Source: SIG622 sp045652245 (lineage in GTDB: Bacteria > Bacillota > Clostridia > Oscillospirales > CAG-382). Taken from it: DNA of 34,456 nucleotides. Location of the stretch: assembly GCA_045652245.1 (NCBI GenBank), contig JAZRTY010000005.1:1-34456 (forward strand), given 5' to 3'. Both the position numbers and the translations under genes were made by a program. This document shows, piece after piece, positions 15,594-22,150 of the stretch (position 1 is its first letter; the number at the start of each line of letters is the position of its first letter). The notes under the pieces were generated by a model. That model did no database searches and had not been told where the DNA came from. It worked only from the letters and a program-made list of their open reading frames with translations.

Positions 15594-15782
15594 CGCAGGC
15601 ATACCCGATATGAAATCAACTCGTTTGCAAGAACATTGTTACCTTGCATTTATAAGCTCCTTGAGGACGAACAGATGAAAAAGGATTTTAAAGAATGGAA
15701 AGCGAAACGAAAAACAAAATTGAATAATAAACAACAGAAAAAGAAAAAAACATTGTTACTAATGGAATTAGACCACAAATAA
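15594..15782 (+). pseudogene. Possible remnant of a mobile-element small gene
   Basis: A frame without a proper start encodes NSFARTLLPCIYKLLEDEQMKKDFKEWKAKRK and then a Lys-rich tail. The segment has the look of the C-terminus of a small protein found in Clostridia integrative elements, but I cannot name the family and the match is from memory. There is no start codon before residue 28 of the open stretch and no ribosome site. I call it a decayed 3' end with low confidence. Confidence 0.3.
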
Positions 15783-15829
15783 CGATAAAACGGTGGCAAA
15801 GAGTGCGTCGCAAGTCCAAGAAAACAATA

Positions 15830-15856
15830 AGGCATACTGAGAAAATCCGTATGCCT
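15830..15856. terminator. Hairpin, possible terminator of the minus-strand three-gene operon
   Basis: AGGCATAC (15830-15837) pairs with GTATGCCT (15849-15856). It lies 54 bases past the end of the last minus-strand gene and could end that transcript. Confidence 0.5.
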
Positions 15857-15909
15857 CTTGATATAAATAAATTGTTAGATATTTTTAATATTAAAGCTAA
15901 ATATATATT

Positions 15910-16482
15910 TTACATTTCAGATTCTGGTAAAAAAGGTGTCAAATCCTTATCTGTGCTTTGATAAATTTGACCTGCAAAGAATGATATTAACATCATTTCT
16001 ATGGATTGTGGATCAACCTGTCTAAACTTCAAATAATAGTATAGTTGTTCTACAAACACCTCTATACCCTTTTCTGCTCTATCTAAGATGTTACCACAAT
16101 TCTCGCACATCAAAAAATCCAAAATATATAAAGCTATAAATTTTTCGTTTATATATAATAGATTATCATCATCGCCTATAACTTGGATAGGCTTACGTCT
16201 CAAAAACCAATATGAAATATATGATACGATCTTAATGCTATTGATGTGTTCAATTTTATGAAAGTCTTTAAGTCTCCCCACATCTATGAAATAATCAACC
16301 AACATACAACTTAGGCTGTATCGATTAATGAATACATCTTTAGAATCATATCCTAAAGTTTTAATATAGCTTTCCACATCGGAAAGCAGAGCAGCAAATC
16401 TTTCTTTATATCTATCCTTGGAAATTTTGTATTGCTCTAACATTTCCAAGATTGGTCTCTCAACAAACTCTATATTGTCCAT
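15910..16482 (-). CDS. Hypothetical soluble protein, last gene of a three-gene operon
   Basis: I do not recognise a named family. The 190-residue protein is mainly helical and soluble, with YSLSCMLVDYFIDVGRLKDFHKIEHINSIKIVSYISYWFLRRKPIQV in the middle and a later CENCGN pair of cysteines. The middle block looks like a conserved domain of a hypothetical family seen in accessory regions. ATG at 16482 gives MDNIEFVERP. A TTG at 16503 with an AAGGAAAG site is also possible. Either start overlaps the previous gene, so the two are translationally linked. No membrane segment is seen. Confidence 0.6.
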   Translation of the reverse strand: MDNIEFVERPILEMLEQYKISKDRYKERFAALLSDVESYIKTLGYDSKDVFINRYSLSCMLVDYFIDVGRLKDFHKIEHINSIKIVSYISYWFLRRKPIQVIGDDDNLLYINEKFIALYILDFLMCENCGNILDRAEKGIEVFVEQLYYYLKFRQVDPQSIEMMLISFFAGQIYQSTDKDLTPFLPESEM

Positions 16483-16810
16483 AATTTCTATCCATTTTAT
16501 CAAGTTTATCTGTTCTTTCCTTACTTAAAGAAGAACAAAATCTACGGCTTTCGCGCTTGTCACTATATTTTGTCTTTCGCGTATTTGAAATGGTGGATGT
16601 GCTCATTGTACCACCCTCAATTAATTTCCAAGAAGCATCTGCACCTTCTTGAGCAGTATCAGCAGTCATTAATTTTTCTTTTATAATATTATTATTTTGG
16701 ATCGATCTTGATATGTGTGGTTTCTTTAAAAGAGCACACAACAATGAAATCGCATAGAACACTACTGCAATACTTGAAATAATAATAAAAATTTTATCCA
16801 TTACTGTCAT
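16460..16810 (-). CDS. Small single-pass membrane protein, middle gene of a three-gene operon
   Basis: No family recognised. The 116 residues have one N-terminal membrane helix (IFIIISSIAVVFYAISLLCALL, about residues 7-28). A polar Ser/Thr/Lys/Arg-rich region follows with many charged residues toward the end. Its ATG overlaps the stop codon of the upstream gene (ATGA), a sign of coupled translation. Its 3' end overlaps the next gene by about 20 bases. The N-in or N-out orientation cannot be decided. Confidence 0.55.
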   Translation of the reverse strand: MTVMDKIFIIISSIAVVFYAISLLCALLKKPHISRSIQNNNIIKEKLMTADTAQEGADASWKLIEGGTMSTSTISNTRKTKYSDKRESRRFCSSLSKERTDKLDKMDRNYGQYRVC

Positions 16811-17316
16811 GTCGTTATCGTTTCCTTACTATAAGATTTAACACTACCGATTATGCTTAATATGATTGTTGCCAATATACCACCCCATATGACAAAAATC
16901 TTTCCAACTATACTTGAAATTATATTGAGTTTCAAGACAAGATAGAAAAGCAGTGCTAATACAACTATTATAAAATAAGAACCTATAAAAATTCTTTTGC
17001 CGTTAACTACTTTTTTTGACGAAATTGATAACATACAATGTAATATGTACGGTATCGGAAGAAGCATTAAATCGGGGTTTAAAAGCATTTCCTCTATAAT
17101 ATTTGATCCCTCGTTGGAAGAATAAGCAAAAATAGGATAAAAAATTAATGGAATCACGGAAAATAGAATTAAATACATATTCTCTCCTATATCTTCCCAA
17201 ATTCTATCCGTATTATTCGATTTGCTTAAGGAAATTCTTTTTTTGTTTTTTTCGTTGTAGTATTTGCGTATATTCGATGAGCCTAAAATCTTCATATCCG
17301 TTATCTTGTTGTCCAT
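16807..17316 (-). CDS. Hypothetical membrane protein, first gene of a three-gene operon
   Basis: No family recognised. The 169 residues start with a charged, basic cytosolic segment (about 1-45, RKYYNEKNKKRISLSKSN). Three to four membrane helices follow (about 48-66, 82-98, 109-129 and 137-157). It is the first gene after a perfect consensus promoter at 17398-17426. The ATG has no clear ribosome site, so translation could be weak or another start may be used. The set of a multi-span protein, a single-span protein and a soluble protein suggests a small membrane complex, which is inference. Confidence 0.6.
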   Translation of the reverse strand: MDNKITDMKILGSSNIRKYYNEKNKKRISLSKSNNTDRIWEDIGENMYLILFSVIPLIFYPIFAYSSNEGSNIIEEMLLNPDLMLLPIPYILHCMLSISSKKVVNGKRIFIGSYFIIVVLALLFYLVLKLNIISSIVGKIFVIWGGILATIILSIIGSVKSYSKETITT

Positions 17317-17363
17317 AATTTAAAGATTGGTGAAATTCTGTGTATATTAAATTGCAAGAAGGC

Positions 17364-17386
17364 ACATTTATATACACTATAAATGT
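17364..17386. repeat. Inverted repeat in the leader of the three-gene operon
   Basis: Nine-base perfect arms (17364-17372 and 17378-17386) around a TACAC centre. Its position just downstream of the start point suits a repressor operator or a leader hairpin. Confidence 0.55.
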
Positions 17387-17397
17387 ACAGATATAGC

Positions 17398-17426
17398 ATT
17401 ATATCACAATATAGCATTCTTGTCAA
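17398..17426 (-). promoter_or_regulatory. Perfect consensus promoter of the three-gene operon with operator-like repeats
   Basis: On the minus strand TTGACA (17426-17421), a 17-base spacer and TATAAT (17403-17398). A 10-base direct repeat ATATAGCATT occurs at 17391-17400 and 17409-17418, overlapping and flanking the -10 box. The perfect inverted repeat ACATTTATA/TATAAATGT at 17364-17386 lies just past the predicted start point. Both repeats are plausible regulator sites. Confidence 0.75.
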
Positions 17427-17504
17427 TACTTTTTGTGTAAATTATACATATACAAAGAAAATGACCACATACTATTACACCACGGCTCAAGGAATTAAAT
17501 ATGG

Positions 17505-17535
17505 AAAACTACCAAGTGATGTGATCGGTAGTTTT
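17505..17535. terminator. Hairpin with T-tract upstream of the recombinase gene
   Basis: AAAACTACC (17505-17513) pairs with GGTAGTTTT (17527-17535), followed by TATATATT. It lies in the 369-base gap between the divergent three-gene operon and the recombinase gene. Confidence 0.5.
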
Positions 17536-17610
17536 TATATATTACCTATTCCAATCCCACTTATATTATGAAAGAACGTTTTCATAAAAAGAGCAAAGTA
17601 ATATAATACA

Positions 17611-17643
17611 CCTCCTGTGGTATAATAAGTATATCATAGGAGG
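17611..17643. repeat. Imperfect inverted repeat before the recombinase gene
   Basis: Arms at 17611-17624 and 17630-17643 (CCTCCTGTGGTATA against TATATCATAGGAGG, 12 of 14 pairing), followed by ATTTTTATAT. It could be an attenuator-like hairpin in the recombinase leader or a protein site. The left half contains a TATAAT-like box at 17621-17626. Confidence 0.45.
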
Positions 17644-17685
17644 ATTTTTATATCCAAATAATTCACACAACGAAAGAGGCAAAAT

Positions 17686-18525
17686 ATGAGATTTATCAAC
17701 TTGGAGAACATCAATTCTTATGAACAACATCTGAAAAACGAGGAAAAGTCGTCTGCTACAATCGAAAAATACATTAGGGATATAGAAGCTTTTATTTGTT
17801 GGCTTGACACGAGAAATCTGGACAAGCATGAAGTTCTTGAATACAAAAAATATATTACCCAAATTTACAAGCCGACAAGCGTAAATTCAATTCTTTCGTC
17901 CCTCAACAGTTTTTTTAACTTTAATGAATGGTATGACTGCAAGGTTAAGTCCTTGAAGATTCAAAAGCAGTTATTCGCTTCAAAGGATAAAGAACTTACC
18001 AAAGCAGAATACAATAGACTTCTTAATGCTGCAAAATCAAATAAAAATGAAAGATTATATTTGCTGATGCAAACTATTTGTTCAACAGGGATACGTGTGT
18101 CAGAACTTCGTTTTGTGACAGTTTATGCTGTAAATGCCGGTGTTGCTAACATTAATTGTAAAGGTAAGTTCAGACAGGTGTTTTTACCAAAAGCACTTTG
18201 TAAAGTTCTTTCACTGTATATAAAAGAACAAAAAATAAAAAGTGGCTCTGTTTTTATTACGAAAAACGGAAAACCACTTGACAGATCAAATATTTGGGCA
18301 AGTATGAAAAAACTGTGTGAGGATGCGAAAGTTTCAAAAAGCAAGGTGTTTCCACATAACTTTCGCCACCTTTTTGCACGAACCTATTACAGCCTGCAAA
18401 AAGATATAGTAAGACTTGCAGATATCCTCGGTCATTCAAGCATAAATACGACTCGAATATATACGCAGGAAAACGGCGATATTCACAGGCAACAAATTCA
18501 AAAACTTGGGCTTTTGCTATGTTAA
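17686..18525 (+). CDS. Tyrosine recombinase, probable inversion enzyme of the adjacent promoter switch
   Basis: A 279-residue site-specific recombinase of the XerC/D-like phage integrase family. The N-terminal core-binding SAM-like domain spans about 1-95 (ENINSYEQHLKNEEKSSATIEKYIRDIEAFICWL). The catalytic domain has Arg137 (STGIRVSELR), a lysine near 159-161 (CKGKFRQVFLP), His224-x-x-Arg227 (HNFRHLFA), His250 (ILGHSSINTT) and nucleophile Tyr259 (RIYTQE), so all active-site residues are present. It lacks the arm-binding domain of large phage integrases, as expected for an inversion-type enzyme. GAGG lies six bases before the ATG. The first of two inverted recombination-type sites starts at its stop codon, which makes it the natural enzyme for the switch. 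Confidence 0.93.
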   Translation: MRFINLENINSYEQHLKNEEKSSATIEKYIRDIEAFICWLDTRNLDKHEVLEYKKYITQIYKPTSVNSILSSLNSFFNFNEWYDCKVKSLKIQKQLFASKDKELTKAEYNRLLNAAKSNKNERLYLLMQTICSTGIRVSELRFVTVYAVNAGVANINCKGKFRQVFLPKALCKVLSLYIKEQKIKSGSVFITKNGKPLDRSNIWASMKKLCEDAKVSKSKVFPHNFRHLFARTYYSLQKDIVRLADILGHSSINTTRIYTQENGDIHRQQIQKLGLLLC

Positions 18526-18548
18526 CCACATAATCAACATTATGTGGT
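18524..18548 (+). repeat. Left inverted repeat / candidate recombination site of the promoter switch
   Basis: A 25-bp repeat that begins in the recombinase stop codon. Internally it is a perfect palindrome, ACCACATAAT (18525-18534) and ATTATGTGGT (18539-18548) around the asymmetric centre CAAC. That matches the two-arm plus spacer design of tyrosine-recombinase core sites. 24 of 25 bases match the right site in inverted orientation. Confidence 0.85.
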
Positions 18549-18572
18549 GTTGTACTTGCCAGCTCGTTGAGC

Positions 18573-18601
18573 ATTTTAACACATAATTGAATATTTGTCA
18601 A
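18573..18601 (-). promoter_or_regulatory. Consensus promoter inside the invertible segment, now pointing left
   Basis: On the minus strand TTGACA (18601-18596), a 17-base spacer and TAAAAT (18578-18573). It currently reads over the left site and antisense into the recombinase gene. The spacer contains an ACATAAT motif that resembles the arm of the recombination sites, so recombinase binding could also block it (inference). Confidence 0.8.
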
Positions 18602-18682
18602 CAAATTCCAACAAAAAGTAACAATTTTATCATAAAAATTGAGGATTTGATGCGTCTTAACACCAAAATTACATAACTTAAC

Positions 18683-18712
18683 GACCAATGAAAATTATTT
18701 TTTTCATTGGTC
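18683..18712. terminator. Terminator-like hairpin inside the invertible segment
   Basis: GACCAATGAAAA (18683-18694) pairs perfectly with TTTTCATTGGTC (18701-18712) around TTATTT, followed by TGTTTTG. It would insulate the switch from read-through in both orientations. Confidence 0.75.
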
Positions 18713-18752
18713 TGTTTTGCGTGGTTTTTATTCGCTTTTTAAGGTAAATATC

Positions 18753-18765
18753 TTACATAATGTAA
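18753..18765. repeat. Short palindrome, possible accessory recombinase or regulator site
   Basis: TTACATAATGTAA is a perfect 13-bp palindrome containing the ACATAAT motif of the recombination sites. It could be an accessory site; this is inference. Confidence 0.4.
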
Positions 18766-18805
18766 TTGAACACTTTGTATTGTTCCTGTTTTGCGACACT
18801 TAAAA

Positions 18806-18830
18806 ACCACATAATGTTGATTATGTTGTT
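18806..18830 (-). repeat. Right inverted repeat / candidate recombination site of the promoter switch
   Basis: Inverted copy of the left site; 24 of 25 bases match. On the plus strand its arms are ACCACATAAT and ATTATGTTGT around GTTG, the reverse complement of the CAAC centre of the left site. Opposite centre orientation predicts inversion and not deletion of the DNA between them. Confidence 0.85.
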
Positions 18831-18871
18831 TGTACCAACTAAGATTTAAATAAAACAAAGGAGAAGGAAAA

Positions 18872-20185
18872 ATGAAGTGTGAACATTGCGAAAAGCCAAT
18901 TAGTTTCTTATCGAACTATTGTGAGCACTGCGGAAAACCTGTTAAATCTGCCGGAACGCGGATTAGCAACACCACCAAAACCATTTTCACCAAGACAGTT
19001 GATTTATGCAAAAAGAAAAAGTGGATTTTGCCTGCTGTGTTAGGTATAGTTGTTGTTCTTATTGCTGTTTCAGTAATAACAAATCACGAAAAGACCTTAG
19101 ATTTCACGGACTACGTTTCCTTTGAAGTTTCAGGATACGACGGCTACGGAACACTTGATATTGAAATCAACTACGACGAATTAGCCGAAGACGTTCTTGG
19201 TAAGATACCTAACAGCGAGTCCAAAAAAGAATACGAAAAATACACCAAATACATAAATGATAAAGATACGCTCAAGTATTTAGTCTCTGCTCGTGTTGAT
19301 AAGACGCAGGAACTCAAAAACGGAGACTTCTTCCTTGTGACCGTAAATGTCGAAGATAGCGACATTTTTGCGAAACACAAAATTGCCATCAAAGAAGATA
19401 ACTATACCAAAACCTTTGAAATCGGAACAGATACTGAGAAGCTTACCGGCATTACAGAGATAAACCTTTTTGAAACTATGCCAATAGAATTTTCGGGCGT
19501 AAACGGATATGGTAATGCCAATATCTCTAACGAAGAATTTACTGTTAATGTTGAACCTGCCGAAGGCGATGCTTATACATTGAACTTTGCTTATTATAGT
19601 TCCGGTTGGAGCGGCGCATATTTCGCGGTTAGCTCCTCATCCAATGAAAACTACGAGGAACGTATCTACGTTAGCTTTGAAAACGATTCCAACCTGTCAA
19701 ACGGCGACACTGTAAAAGTATCTCTTGAATATTCCGAAGAAACGCTTGTAGAAGCGTTCGGAGTAAAGCTCGTTGAAACCGAAAAAGAGATTGCAGCTTC
19801 AAACCTTACCGAAATAACAGAAGTAAATCTTTTTGACCATTTCTCAGTAGAGTTTACAGGAGAGAACGAATATGGCAAAGCAACTGTTTCAAGTGAAGAA
19901 TTCACAATAGATATTACACCTGCTAACGGCGAAAAATATACCCTTACCTTGCAGTATAACGGCTCAAGCTGGGGCACTCCCTATTTCAAGGTGTATTCCT
20001 CATTGAGCACAAACGACTATGAAACTGTTTATATGAGTTTTGATAACAGTCGTTATCTTTCTAACGGCGATGTTGTAAAGGCAACGATAGAGGCAGATGA
20101 AGAAGACCTTGCTAAGCTGCTTGGTATTAAGATTTCTGCAACAGAAAAAGAATATACAGTTTCCGGACTTACTACAGAAGAATAA
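18872..20185 (+). CDS. Zinc-ribbon, single-pass membrane protein with three repeated domains
   Basis: First gene of the switched operon, 437 residues, function unknown. An N-terminal zinc ribbon (Cys3, Cys6, Cys17, Cys20) is followed by a basic linker and one membrane helix at about 51-69. A large acidic outside-type region holds three related beta-rich repeats starting near residues 84, 206 and 326 (FEVSGYDGYG, IEFSGVNGYG, VEFTGENEYG). Each has a later LxNGD turn. Zinc-ribbon plus single-pass architecture also occurs in envelope-stress proteins such as B. subtilis YdjG, which is a resemblance only. AAAGGAG precedes the ATG. The next gene follows after 21 bases. Confidence 0.8.
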   Translation: MKCEHCEKPISFLSNYCEHCGKPVKSAGTRISNTTKTIFTKTVDLCKKKKWILPAVLGIVVVLIAVSVITNHEKTLDFTDYVSFEVSGYDGYGTLDIEINYDELAEDVLGKIPNSESKKEYEKYTKYINDKDTLKYLVSARVDKTQELKNGDFFLVTVNVEDSDIFAKHKIAIKEDNYTKTFEIGTDTEKLTGITEINLFETMPIEFSGVNGYGNANISNEEFTVNVEPAEGDAYTLNFAYYSSGWSGAYFAVSSSSNENYEERIYVSFENDSNLSNGDTVKVSLEYSEETLVEAFGVKLVETEKEIAASNLTEITEVNLFDHFSVEFTGENEYGKATVSSEEFTIDITPANGEKYTLTLQYNGSSWGTPYFKVYSSLSTNDYETVYMSFDNSRYLSNGDVVKATIEADEEDLAKLLGIKISATEKEYTVSGLTTEE

Positions 20186-20206
20186 CAAAACATAAGGAGA
20201 TAAAAG

Positions 20207-21196
20207 ATGAGTTACTGTAAATATTGTGGCAAAGAGCTTGCCACCGGCGAAGAACACAAATGCGATAAAAGGCCTACATTTATACGTTTTATGTCTTGGC
20301 TGTTTGACAGAAGCGGTGTTGAGAACCCATTCCGCAACAGAAATGAGATTTATGAAAGAGGACAAAAGGTTACTCCCGACAACATTGCCCTTGATGATGG
20401 AGAAATCCCTGTAAAGCAGTATAATGTCGGCATCCTTCGTTCCAGAATGCGTTTTCAGCGTTCAGAAGGACGTTTGCAGATTACCAACAAAAGAGTTCTT
20501 TTCAGAGCAACGGGATATTCCCCCGCAGGCAAGACCACATATCAGCACGCCTTCTCCCTCGACAAAATCGACGGTGTAGAAATACATAAGGACCGCAGAT
20601 TCCGTGTTCCTGATTTCCTGTTTGCACTTCTTTGGGACGGACTTTCCGCTGCACTTTGTATGATGTGGGCAGCATTTATCGATGGTGGTCTTGGTATGGA
20701 AGGCTTTGGACGCGTCCTTGCTTCCATCTTAGTTGCCGGCATCGGTGTTGGTGCTATTGCTCACTTCTTTTGGAAACAGAAAAAGTTTTTCTCTAAAATG
20801 CTTCTTACAGGTATAGCACGCGGCGGTATTTTAGCAATTCTATTGACTATTATCAATGCAGCAAGCGGAACTTTGTCAGAAGTTGCCGCCACTCCTTCGA
20901 TAATACTTTGGGCAATTGTGTATCTCGTCCTTTCTGTTCTTTACTATGTAAGCTTGTTCCTCTTTGTTGTAAAACCCAATCTTATGATTGAAATAAAAAC
21001 AAGTTCAGGTAGCCCCGGAATTCAGATTAAGCACAAGGAAGTCTCTTTCATTTGGCATAAGTGTGAAGAGTTCTCCGGATTTACTGAAATTCTTCCCTGG
21101 GAAGATACTGATCTTGCAATCGAGGAAGTAGCAACAATTATTGACGACATAAAGACTCTCGGCGACTTTGGCGTTGAGAAATGGAAACAAAACTAA
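20207..21196 (+). CDS. Zinc-ribbon, PH-like multi-pass membrane protein
   Basis: Second gene of the switched operon, 329 residues. A short zinc-binding start (CKYCGK, then HKC) is followed at about 55-125 by a region with the look of a bacterial PH/GRAM-like domain (EGRLQITNKRVLFRATG, then FSLDKIDGVEIHKD). Five or so membrane helices come next (about 133-250). The tail (about 255-329) resembles the second half of a PH-like fold and ends in IIDDIKTLGDFG. PH-like domains in such proteins often mediate membrane or partner binding, so a scaffold role is plausible. The ribosome site is AAGGAGA. No enzyme motif is visible. Confidence 0.78.
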   Translation: MSYCKYCGKELATGEEHKCDKRPTFIRFMSWLFDRSGVENPFRNRNEIYERGQKVTPDNIALDDGEIPVKQYNVGILRSRMRFQRSEGRLQITNKRVLFRATGYSPAGKTTYQHAFSLDKIDGVEIHKDRRFRVPDFLFALLWDGLSAALCMMWAAFIDGGLGMEGFGRVLASILVAGIGVGAIAHFFWKQKKFFSKMLLTGIARGGILAILLTIINAASGTLSEVAATPSIILWAIVYLVLSVLYYVSLFLFVVKPNLMIEIKTSSGSPGIQIKHKEVSFIWHKCEEFSGFTEILPWEDTDLAIEEVATIIDDIKTLGDFGVEKWKQN

Positions 21197-21215
21197 TTGA
21201 TGGAGATTTAAGACA

Positions 21216-22133
21216 ATGAGTGAAGCAAAAATTTTACACTGTAGCGGATGCGGCGAGGCGTTAGATGTCGGCATCAATCAATCTTTCGTATTCTGCAAAT
21301 ATTGCGGAGCAAAAAACATTATCGACTCACAGCAAATGAAGTCCAACGTTAGTTTCGGAAACATAAACATTTCCGCGAACGTAGGAACAGACAACCTTAT
21401 TCAGACTGCGGAATACGCAATTTCTGTTGGCGATTTACAAAAGGCAAGCGAACTTCTTATGTCTGCTGTTATGAGCGGTAATTCTGACTACAGAGTTTAT
21501 ATCTACAAGGCTCAGATAGATTTGCAAATGGACGACAACAAATCCCTTTTTGAGTCTCTTGAAAAGCTTGAGCAAATCGAAAAGACAAACGGTAGTGAAG
21601 AAATGAGCGCAGCCATCAAAAAGCTTATGGCTTACCGTGGCACAAACGGCGTTATTGCCCTTCACAACGCAGCATTCCACGAAAGACTTGATTTGGTTAA
21701 ATTCTGTGTTGAACACGGAGCTGACGTGAATTGCCACGCAGGTATGAATAACGTAACCCCTCTTACAATAATGTATGTTCCAATCGACCCGACAACACAA
21801 AGCAAACTCGATGGAACACCCTTTGTGAGAAACAAAGAGGCTGTTAAGCAAATCCGCGAATACTTAATAGCAAACGGCGCAATAGATTCTAAATCAACGT
21901 TCAGAAACCTTAACAAAAGTGCCGGTGTGAAAAAGGTTAATAAGGTTGTTTACTGCATTCTTGCTTTACTCTTAGGCGGCTACGGCATACACAAATTCTA
22001 TGCGGGAAAAATTGGTCTCGGAATTCTCTATCTGGTATTCTGTTGGACATACATACCCGGAATAATAGCATTCATAGAATTCATCATTGCAATAACTAAA
22101 AAATCTGATGCAATGGGATACATAACAATTTAA
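21216..22133 (+). CDS. Zinc-ribbon, ankyrin-repeat and TM2-domain protein
   Basis: Third gene of the switched operon, 305 residues. The N-terminus is a zinc ribbon (Cys9, Cys12, Cys27, Cys30; CSGCGEAL...CKYCGAK). A helical repeat region follows (about 60-130, TPR-like), then an ankyrin-type stretch (about 145-225, GVIALHNAAFHERLDLVKFCVEHGADVN...TPLTIMY). The C-terminus is a TM2 domain (about 243-300, CILALLLGGYGIHKFYAGKIGLGILYL) with two membrane helices joined by the typical GxHxFY turn. It probably presents a protein-binding cytosolic part at the membrane. Partner unknown. Ribosome site TGGAG. Confidence 0.85.
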   Translation: MSEAKILHCSGCGEALDVGINQSFVFCKYCGAKNIIDSQQMKSNVSFGNINISANVGTDNLIQTAEYAISVGDLQKASELLMSAVMSGNSDYRVYIYKAQIDLQMDDNKSLFESLEKLEQIEKTNGSEEMSAAIKKLMAYRGTNGVIALHNAAFHERLDLVKFCVEHGADVNCHAGMNNVTPLTIMYVPIDPTTQSKLDGTPFVRNKEAVKQIREYLIANGAIDSKSTFRNLNKSAGVKKVNKVVYCILALLLGGYGIHKFYAGKIGLGILYLVFCWTYIPGIIAFIEFIIAITKKSDAMGYITI

Positions 22134-22150
22134 CCAAAGGAGACGGAAAA

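Larger units (their letters stand above)
18549..18805. other. Candidate invertible promoter segment (257 bp)
   Basis: Non-coding DNA bounded by the two inverted sites. It holds a consensus promoter near the left end on the minus strand, a terminator-like hairpin in the middle and extra ACATAAT motifs at 18581-18587 and 18755-18761 that resemble half-sites. Inversion would move the promoter to about 18753-18781 pointing right, with a predicted start point near 18788, some 84 bases before the operon. In the present orientation I see no good promoter pointing right. This is the only non-coding stretch between the recombinase and the operon. Confidence 0.8.

Noticed and set aside
17383..17571. 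62-residue open frame on the plus strand before the recombinase gene
   Set aside because: It overlaps the promoter of the divergent operon and a terminator-like hairpin, has no ribosome site and an AT-driven composition.
15188..18679. Shared AATTACATAACTT at 15188-15200 and 18667-18679 as an attachment-site pair
   Set aside because: Thirteen AT-rich bases in AT-rich DNA can match by chance, and the copies do not bracket a sensible unit.
18524..18830. The inverted repeats as simple terminators
   Set aside because: The palindromes could fold in RNA, but neither is followed by a T-tract, they share 24 of 25 bases in opposite orientation, and they lie beside a recombinase around a promoter.
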